Below are positions 58,683 to 64,000 of a stretch of DNA of 64,000 bases, piece after piece. The stretch lies in contig NZ_BNAU01000002.1 of assembly GCF_014653945.1 (NCBI RefSeq), positions 739,914 to 803,913 of the forward strand, written 5' to 3'. The first letter of the stretch is position 1; the number at the start of each line of letters is the position of its first letter. Under the pieces are notes generated by a model that had not been told where the DNA came from, made no database searches, and saw only the letters and a list, made by a program, of their open reading frames with translations. Origin of the DNA: Amycolatopsis deserti (GTDB lineage Bacteria > Actinomycetota > Actinomycetes > Mycobacteriales > Pseudonocardiaceae). The translations under genes and the position numbers were made by a program.

Positions 58683-59525
58683 CTAAGTCTCGCCTCGCGC
58701 AACCTGTGTTCTGATGAGGTGCTGGATTGTGACATCGAGCGAACCGAAGCGCATCCACGCGTGCGGCCCGGTGGCCGCCGCCAGCAGCGGGCCTAGTTTC
58801 GCGGCCGCCGCGGTGAGCGGTGCCGCCAGTCGCCGCAATCCCGCCTCCGGCAACTGCCCCTCCGGGCCGGCGATGGCGACGGCCCCGAGCGGGTAGCCGT
58901 CCTCGGGGTCGAGCAAGGCAGCACCGATTCCATTGAGGTGCGGGTGGTTGTCGCTGAACGACATCGCGTACCCGACGGCGCGGATGGTCGCCAGCTCGTG
59001 CTCCAGCCAGGACCGCTTGCGCCGCACGTGCGCCGCGATGACCGTCGCGGCCTCTTTCCCTGGCAGGTGGGCGAGGATCGCTCGCCCGCTGCACCCGGAA
59101 GTGAGCGGGGCGCGCTCGCCGGCGTCGAAGTCGCGCCGGTGCGGGTTCGCCGCTGGCGCGGCACTGAGGACCAGCACCCGATGCGACCCGCTGCGCAAGT
59201 GCAGCGTCGTCGTGTGGCCGGCCTGTGCGGCCAGCGTCGTGAGCAAGGGGTGGGCACGTTGCAACAACGCAGGACGCGGGCCGATCAGCGACGCGAGGGC
59301 CAGTGAACGGCTGCCGATCCGATAGCCGCGACGACCGCTGTGGTCGATGTAGCCGTCGCTCTGCAAGCTGCGCAGCACCCGGTAGGTGCTGGCCTTCGGC
59401 AAGCCCACCGCGTCCGCGATCGCGTGCAGGCTCGCCGGTTGTTCCATCCCGGCCAGCACTTCGAGCAGCCGCAGACCGCGCCGGAACACGTCCGGCTGCA
59501 TGGTGGTGGCCTGCTCTGCGTTCAT
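58683..59525 (-). CDS. IclR-family transcriptional regulator
   Basis: A 280-residue regulator: winged helix FRRGLRLLEVLAGMEQPASL, AVGLPKASTYRVLRSLQSDG (about 15-60) and an IclR effector domain (TTTLHLRSGSHRVLVLSAAP, LTSGCSGRAILAHLPGKEA, GAALLDPEDGYPLGAVAIAG). The Cys in TSGCSGRA is common in the ligand pocket. ATG at 59523-59525 with GGGGAG eight bases upstream; the in-frame extension to 59849 is Arg-rich and rejected. Likely controls the PrpD-CitE-PrpD-MaoC operon upstream and the MFS carrier downstream. Confidence 0.92.
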   Translation of the reverse strand: MNAEQATTMQPDVFRRGLRLLEVLAGMEQPASLHAIADAVGLPKASTYRVLRSLQSDGYIDHSGRRGYRIGSRSLALASLIGPRPALLQRAHPLLTTLAAQAGHTTTLHLRSGSHRVLVLSAAPAANPHRRDFDAGERAPLTSGCSGRAILAHLPGKEAATVIAAHVRRKRSWLEHELATIRAVGYAMSFSDNHPHLNGIGAALLDPEDGYPLGAVAIAGPEGQLPEAGLRRLAAPLTAAAAKLGPLLAAATGPHAWMRFGSLDVTIQHLIRTQVARGET

Positions 59526-59870
59526 GCCCGGCGCTCCCCTCGCTCGCGTCACCAGTGTCAACAAGCCGGGCCGAAGGTCTCGATACAGGTTTCCATCCCA
59601 GGGCCGCCAGGCCTGCGCACACTCGGCCTCCCCCGCCCCGCGGACGCCTGCAGGGACTCGACGGCAGCCAGCCGGGCCACGAGCGCGCCGATCTTGGACG
59701 TGGCCTTCGGGCGCCGGGCGACCTCGGCGCTCCCCCGCGCTCCCGCATGGCGAAATGCTCGGGACGGTGCACCGGATGCTCGGGAGCGTTCGCCGAACAC
59801 GGTTCGCACCACCCCGGCGAACGTGGTGGGTGACGTCGTTGTCATCCATCTGTCTCTCCCCGGGGAGGGT
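59526..59870. other. Gap between the PrpD operon and the IclR gene
   Basis: 345 bases on the 3' side of the PrpD gene. It contains a possible short gene (next entry) and must carry the IclR promoter. No strong terminator hairpin or operator palindrome was recognised in it. Confidence 0.4.
59558..59845 (-). CDS. Hypothetical small protein (95 aa), uncertain
   Basis: MTTTSPTTFAGVVRTVFGER to IETFGPAC. GGGGAGAG lies about eight bases upstream of the ATG, 26 bases after the PrpD stop, so translation is possible. The composition (Arg/Ala-rich with no hydrophobic core) is weak evidence for a protein, and no family was recognised. An overlapping ATG four bases earlier opens a different frame running into the IclR gene. 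Confidence 0.3.
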   Translation of the reverse strand: MTTTSPTTFAGVVRTVFGERSRASGAPSRAFRHAGARGSAEVARRPKATSKIGALVARLAAVESLQASAGRGRPSVRRPGGPGMETCIETFGPAC

Positions 59871-61256
59871 TCAGGAGCGGGTGAGTGCCTTCACGAGGTT
59901 GCCCAGATCGGGCTCCTTGTCCAGGGCGAGCACGATGGCGGCGATCGTGTCCGCCTGGCCTTGCGGCACCGCCCGCCCCGCCGTGGTCATGAACTTCGCA
60001 ACCACCTCGGCTGTCGTGAGCGGGTTGTCCGGGGTCCCCCGGCTCGCCGGCACCCGGCGCGCAACGGTGGTGCCGTCGCCAAGCCGGATGATCACCTCGC
60101 CGGGAAAGTGGGCCGGGTAGTCGCTGCGGCGGTCCACCGGGCAGGTCACCTTCGCCGCCAGCGAAAGCACCTCGGGATCGTCGTAGCGTTCGTCGTAGAA
60201 GGCGGCCAGGTCGACCCGGCCGGTGACGAGAGCGAGCGCGGTCGCGTACTGGATACTGAAGAGCGCGTCGTAGATCGTGCGCGGCGCGATCTTGCTCTCT
60301 CGCGGCTCGGTGACCTGGTGCAGGAGCCGTTCACTCGTCGGGGCTTCGATGCAGGCGATCTCGCTCACCCGCGCGCCGCGTCGGTGTAGTTCGTCCCGCA
60401 CAGCCAGGGCCGCGTCGATGAACGCATGGGTGAAATGGCAGCACGGGTAGGGCTTGAGCGCGATCTCGGTGGTCGCCCACCGCGACCCCAGCGTGTCGAG
60501 CCCGGTTTCGGCCCGGTCCGGTACGCGGCCCACGTGCGCTTGGTAGACGCCGTGCGCGCCTTCGAGCACGGTGGCGGGGCCGGCGAAGCCGGCAGCGCCC
60601 ATCGTCGCCGCGACGATCCCGCTGTGTGCCGCCCACCCCGGATGCAAGCGCTTGAGCCAGGACCCGTTGATCTCCAGGATACCGGCGGCCTGGCTGCCGG
60701 CGAGGCCGAGCGCGCGGACCGCCGCGGCCGGGTCGAGCTTGCGGAGGCGAGCTGCTACGGCGACGGCGGCGAACGTGCCCATGATGCCCGTCGGATGAAA
60801 CCCGCGGTCGTGGAGCTCGCCGGGCACCGCGCCGGCCAGGCGGCAGCCGATCTCCAGCCCGATCACGTACGCGAGCAGCGCTTCCTGACCGGTCGAGCGG
60901 TGTTCCTCCGCCACCGCCAGGGCCGTGGCCAGCGCGGGTGCGGTCGCGTGGTGGACGGCCCCGATGTGCGTGTCGTCGAAGTCCAGGCCGTGGATCAACG
61001 TGCCGTTGGCCAGTGCGGCCGATGCCGCGGGCAGACGCGTAGGGAAGCCGACAACCCCGGCATCGTCGCCGGTCCCGAGCTGCCGGGCCGCTTGGTGAAT
61101 CGCGGTGCCGAAGTCGGTCGTGGACGAGGCCAGGGCGATGCCGAGAGCGTCCAGCGCGTGGAGGCGGGCACGCTCCGTCACTTCCTCTGGTACATCGTCG
61201 ATCGTCAGGTCCGCGGTGAAGGCCGCGATTTCCTCGGCGTAGGTCTGGTGCGTCAT
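59871..61256 (-). CDS. MmgE/PrpD-family protein (1)
   Basis: A 461-residue protein of the MmgE/PrpD superfamily, which contains 2-methylcitrate dehydratase and cis-aconitate decarboxylase. Characteristic blocks: ALDALGIALASSTTDFGTAI, NGTLIHGLDFDDTHIGAVHH, DRGFHPTGIMGTFAAVAVAA, IALKPYPCCHFTHAFIDAAL. His/Asp residues in GLDFDDTH, the His in RGFHPTG and the Lys-Pro-Tyr-Pro-Cys-Cys loop are the recognised active-site positions. ATGA-coupled to the lyase gene upstream. A C5/C6 di- or tricarboxylic acid is the probable substrate. Confidence 0.9.
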   Translation of the reverse strand: MTHQTYAEEIAAFTADLTIDDVPEEVTERARLHALDALGIALASSTTDFGTAIHQAARQLGTGDDAGVVGFPTRLPAASAALANGTLIHGLDFDDTHIGAVHHATAPALATALAVAEEHRSTGQEALLAYVIGLEIGCRLAGAVPGELHDRGFHPTGIMGTFAAVAVAARLRKLDPAAAVRALGLAGSQAAGILEINGSWLKRLHPGWAAHSGIVAATMGAAGFAGPATVLEGAHGVYQAHVGRVPDRAETGLDTLGSRWATTEIALKPYPCCHFTHAFIDAALAVRDELHRRGARVSEIACIEAPTSERLLHQVTEPRESKIAPRTIYDALFSIQYATALALVTGRVDLAAFYDERYDDPEVLSLAAKVTCPVDRRSDYPAHFPGEVIIRLGDGTTVARRVPASRGTPDNPLTTAEVVAKFMTTAGRAVPQGQADTIAAIVLALDKEPDLGNLVKALTRS

Positions 61257-62203
61257 GGTCGCCGGCTTTCGGTGAGCTTCTCCTGGGGGTGGCGGCCGCG
61301 CAGTCCGAGCGCGGCAGCCGTATCGAGGACGGCACGGGCCGTCCGGAGGGTCGCCGCGTCGATGAGGTGCCCGTCATGTGCGGCCGCCCCATCGCCACCA
61401 GCGACCGCCGCGTCATAGGCCGCGACCATCCGTTCCGCGGCCGCGATCGCCTCTCGGCTCGGTGCGTAGACATCATTGGCGATCTCGATCTGCGCGGGAT
61501 GGATGGCCCACTTTCCGGTGAACCCGAGTGTCCGCGACCAGACACACTCCCGCCGGTAACCGTCGAGGTTGCCGATGTCACCGTAGGCACCATCGACGGC
61601 GGCGACGCCTGCCGTGTGCGCAGCGAGGGAGATGGCCGTGCGCACCGAGTGCCACACGTCTCCCGGGTACAGGTCCTGTCGGTCGTTGCCCGCCACCGCG
61701 AGATCGGCGTCCATCGACGCGGAGAAGTCGCCAGGACCGAACACGAGCGACTCGATCCGGTCACTGCTGCGGGCGATCTCGGTGAGCCGCTCGATCGCGG
61801 CGACGTCTTCGACCAGCACCTGTATTCCCACCCCGTGTTCGATGCCCAGCTGGGAATCGAGTTCGGTCAGCGTGGTGTCGACCCACCACACGTCACGCGG
61901 GGCCACCACTTTCGGCACGACCACGAGATCCACCTGGCTTCCGCTGCTTCCCAGGACGGCGGACAGATCGGACAGCGCCATACCGGTGCCAGGCTGGTTG
62001 ATCCGGACGGCGAGCAGCCGGTTCGACCAGACGGGATCGCGGCTCACTTCGGCCGCGATGCGGCGTGCCTCGTCCTTGCGGTCCGGGCTTACGCCGTCCT
62101 CGAGATCGAGAACCACGACGTCGGCGGCGCTGTGGGCGGCCTTGCCGATCATCCTCGTCGACGTCGCCGGGGTGACCAGGTAACTGCGGCGGCGGACGGT
62201 CAT
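61253..62203 (-). CDS. HpcH/HpaI aldolase/citrate-lyase-beta (CitE)-type lyase
   Basis: A 316-residue TIM-barrel lyase of the CitE/CLYBL/malyl-CoA lyase group: RRRSYLVTPATSTRMIGKAA, VVLDLEDGVSPDRKDEARR (metal Asp/Glu), IQVLVEDVAAIERLTEIA, ESLVFGPGDFSASM (second Asp) and GFTGKWAIHPAQIEIANDVY. CitE-like enzymes cleave (S)-citramalyl-CoA, malyl-CoA or beta-methylmalyl-CoA. With a MaoC-type hydratase and PrpD proteins in one operon, citramalyl-CoA or methylmalyl-CoA cleavage to pyruvate or glyoxylate plus an acyl-CoA fits. Overlaps both neighbours by four bases. Confidence 0.92.
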   Translation of the reverse strand: MTVRRRSYLVTPATSTRMIGKAAHSAADVVVLDLEDGVSPDRKDEARRIAAEVSRDPVWSNRLLAVRINQPGTGMALSDLSAVLGSSGSQVDLVVVPKVVAPRDVWWVDTTLTELDSQLGIEHGVGIQVLVEDVAAIERLTEIARSSDRIESLVFGPGDFSASMDADLAVAGNDRQDLYPGDVWHSVRTAISLAAHTAGVAAVDGAYGDIGNLDGYRRECVWSRTLGFTGKWAIHPAQIEIANDVYAPSREAIAAAERMVAAYDAAVAGGDGAAAHDGHLIDAATLRTARAVLDTAAALGLRGRHPQEKLTESRRP

Positions 62204-63573
62204 GGGCGATCACCGCCTCCCGCAACCAGCCACGGGATCCAGGCCCGGGCGGCCGGCATCGTTCGCGGCAACTGGCAGAGATCGCGCAGGCGACCGAGCG
62301 TTTCGGCCGGCCACCCGGCTGCGGTGGCTGCCTGGATCAGCTTGTCGTCGACGACCCGGCGGTTGTCCGGATCGCCGCTCTCGCCGCGCGGCAGGTCGCG
62401 GTGGCGCTCCAGCCTGACACCGTCGCCGGTCTGGAGACAGACGGTGGCGGCTGCCGGGCCCTGATCCGGATCGACGGCGACCATGATCCGCGCAGCGAGC
62501 GCCTGGACAGCCGGATCGTCCAGGCGCCCGTACGACGCCCACGTCACCTGCCCGTCGAGCAGCGCCACAGCGCACTGGAACCGGACGCTGAACTGCGCGT
62601 CGACGACATTGGCCGGACGCACCTTGTGCGGCGCATCCCCACCCACGATCGAGTCCGCCCGCGGGCTGATCACGACCGTGACCGAATCGGCGCGTCGCAT
62701 GCCCAGCTCAGAATGCAGATCCAGGCAGATGTCCGTCGCGGCGTGCGTCAGGCGGCACGACGGATAGGGTTTGAACCCGGTGTCGAGCAAGTACCAGGTC
62801 CTGCCCAGATCCGCGGTCAGCGCGCCCGGATCCGGTACCGTGCCGAAGTTGATCAAAGCGCCGGCGTCGCCTTCGATCGCGGCCGCAGAACCACGGAACC
62901 CCGACGCCGCCAGAAGCGCCGCGGTCAACCCGTTCCGCGCGGCGAGACCCGCATGCAGGCGCTTGTTCCACGCACCGTTGCAGAGATACTGCATCGACCC
63001 CGACGCCATCGACCCGGCCAGCCCAAGCGCGGATTCGGTCGTGGCGGCGTCCAGGCCCAGCACCCTCGCCGCCCCGGCCGCGGCGCCGAACGTGCCGGCG
63101 ATCGCCGTCGGGTGGAATCCGCGGTCGTACGCGCCCCCGCCGATCGCACGGCCGACCCGGCAGCAGACCTCGTGCCCGGCCACCAGCCCGCTCAGCACGT
63201 CGGGTCCGGCCGCGCCCGCGTGCTCCGCGGCGGCCAGCACCGCGGGAATGACAGGTGCGCCGGGGTGCGAGCACGCCGGGATGTTGGTGTCGTCGAAATC
63301 GAGGCTGTGAGCGAACATCCCGTTCAGGAGTGCGGCGTGTTCCGGAGTCGCCGTGCCGCGCCTGCCGATCACGGTGCAGGGTCCGCCGTCGTCGCCCAGC
63401 GCGCGGACCGTGCGCAGCACCGGCTCCGACGACTCGAGGCGGGCCCCCAGGGTCGCGACGGCCAGGAAGTCCGCGAGGCACAGTCCCGTCAGGTCGATCA
63501 CCGCAGCAGGCGGGCCACCGGCGGTAACGCCGGCGGCGAGTTCGCTCAGCTGCCTGGTCGCACCGCCGCTCAT
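62200..63573 (-). CDS. MmgE/PrpD-family protein (2)
   Basis: A 457-residue paralogue of the PrpD protein at 59871, diverged along its whole length: GMFAHSLDFDDTNIPACSHP, YDRGFHPTAIAGTFGAAAGA, LDTGFKPYPSCRLTHAATDI. Active-site blocks are retained, but the Cys-Cys after KPYP is Ser-Cys here. Two PrpD proteins in one operon suggest successive or stereospecific steps, or a heterodimer. ATG at 63571-63573 overlaps the stop of the MaoC gene (ATGA). Confidence 0.9.
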   Translation of the reverse strand: MSGGATRQLSELAAGVTAGGPPAAVIDLTGLCLADFLAVATLGARLESSEPVLRTVRALGDDGGPCTVIGRRGTATPEHAALLNGMFAHSLDFDDTNIPACSHPGAPVIPAVLAAAEHAGAAGPDVLSGLVAGHEVCCRVGRAIGGGAYDRGFHPTAIAGTFGAAAGAARVLGLDAATTESALGLAGSMASGSMQYLCNGAWNKRLHAGLAARNGLTAALLAASGFRGSAAAIEGDAGALINFGTVPDPGALTADLGRTWYLLDTGFKPYPSCRLTHAATDICLDLHSELGMRRADSVTVVISPRADSIVGGDAPHKVRPANVVDAQFSVRFQCAVALLDGQVTWASYGRLDDPAVQALAARIMVAVDPDQGPAAATVCLQTGDGVRLERHRDLPRGESGDPDNRRVVDDKLIQAATAAGWPAETLGRLRDLCQLPRTMPAARAWIPWLVAGGGDRP

Positions 63574-64000
63574 GCTGCCCGCATCTTCGAAAGGTTGGCG
63601 CGCCGGTACTCGACGACGACCTCGTCCCGCTGGTTGTACCCCGTGGTACGCCATTCCACGACGCCCCAGCCGGGCCGTGAGCGGGTCACCTTCGTCGTCA
63701 GGACTTCGGAGCGGGCGCGGACGGTGTCGCCTGCGTAGGTCACCGCCCCGTACACCAGGTCTTCGATGCCGAGGAACGGCCCGCCGGCTTCGGACAGGTC
63801 CTCGACGGACAGCCCGAGCACAGTGGAGTAGACCAGGAACTGGTTGATCGGGATCGTGCGGTAGCCGAGGCGCCGCGCGTACGGCTCATCGAAGTACATC
63901 GGATTGTGGTGCATCATCCGGGTGCTGTAGGCGATGCTCTCGGCCAGGGTGAAGGTCCGTCCCCAGTGGTGGACGAACTCCCGGCCCACTTCGAAGTCCT
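63570..64000 (-). CDS. MaoC-type hotdog hydratase (partial, 5' end outside window)
   Basis: 143 residues visible of a MaoC-like enoyl-CoA hydratase. The N-terminus (DFEVGREFVHHWGRTFTLAE) continues beyond the window end, since proteins of this type start ~10-15 residues earlier (E-D-F-x-V-G). Hotdog elements: HHNPMYFDEPYARRLGYRT with the hydratase Asp/Asn-His region altered, and LGIEDLVYGAVTYAGDTVRA. Itaconyl-CoA and mesaconyl-CoA hydratases belong to this fold, so hydration of a C5 acyl-CoA before CitE cleavage is plausible. First visible gene of the operon. Confidence 0.85.
   Translation of the reverse strand, partial: DFEVGREFVHHWGRTFTLAESIAYSTRMMHHNPMYFDEPYARRLGYRTIPINQFLVYSTVLGLSVEDLSEAGGPFLGIEDLVYGAVTYAGDTVRARSEVLTTKVTRSRPGWGVVEWRTTGYNQRDEVVVEYRRANLSKMRAA

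Noticed and set aside
59526..59849. N-terminal extension of the IclR protein by 108 residues
   Set aside because: Arg-rich sequence without family similarity; the ATG at 59525 has its own ribosome-binding site and gives the standard IclR length.
1..64000. CRISPR arrays, tRNA or rRNA genes, insertion sequences, prophage or plasmid functions
   Set aside because: No regularly spaced repeats, cloverleaf-like or rRNA-like sequence, transposase, integrase or phage genes were recognised on either strand by reading.

Overview
The window is very GC-rich (third codon positions almost all G or C), uses many GTG starts and 1- or 4-base stop/start overlaps, and carries a pre-mycofactocin synthase homologue, PaaX-type regulators and several genes that look leaderless. 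This points to a soil actinomycete, most likely of the Pseudonocardiaceae (Amycolatopsis-like); the genus is an inference. No rRNA, tRNA, insertion sequence, phage or CRISPR array was seen. The content is typical of a chromosome-arm region rich in catabolic and secondary-metabolism genes.

Layout. 1-1.3 kb: end of the catechol ortho-cleavage operon (catB', catA, catC). 1.3-1.7 kb: a gene-free stretch holding two inverted copies of a structured palindromic element around a third hairpin. 1.7-5.0 kb: M14-type peptidase, SDR and a PaaX-family regulator. 5.1-13.7 kb: a tightly coupled eight-gene operon: polar-amino-acid-type ABC transporter, CapA-like protein, class III CoA transferase, two 2-hydroxyacyl-CoA-dehydratase-like subunits and an MFS exporter. 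This resembles the anaerobic FldABC system, but most Fe-S ligands are missing. 13.7-15.9 kb: two secreted alpha/beta hydrolases. 16.0-20.7 kb: a second PaaX regulator, an MHS-type transporter and two tandem P450s, followed by an FAD oxidoreductase. 22.0-24.1 kb: a lactonase-like metallo-hydrolase coupled to a transporter. 24.2-26.7 kb: envelope proteins.

26.7-37.4 kb: an acyl-CoA ligase and a nitronate-monooxygenase-like enzyme divergent from a sugar-type ABC transporter operon. That operon contains a permease fused to an SMP-30 lactonase-like domain, a second SMP-30-like protein and a TetR regulator. 37.4-42.8 kb: a compact cassette (unknown protein, thioesterase, SDR, enoyl-CoA hydratase, two KAS III enzymes, ACP). 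43-48 kb: four regulators and a TsrM-like cobalamin radical-SAM enzyme. 48.1-49.5 kb: a decayed locus in which a deletion has joined the truncated 5' ends of a tetR gene and a DUF2867 gene head to head.

49.4-56.6 kb: STAS protein, isolated mftD, an MFS transporter with a C-terminal beta-sandwich extension, a MerR/MFS pair, DinB, sirtuin and VOC genes. 57.2-64.0 kb: MFS transporter, IclR regulator and an operon of two MmgE/PrpD proteins, a CitE-type lyase and a MaoC-type hydratase cut by the window end. This last set is compatible with metabolism of C5 dicarboxylic acids such as itaconate, mesaconate or citramalate.

The strongest candidates for undescribed biology are the Fld-like operon with degenerate dehydratase subunits, the permease-lactonase fusion operon, the KAS III/ACP cassette with its neighbouring radical-SAM enzyme, and the structured repeat behind catC.
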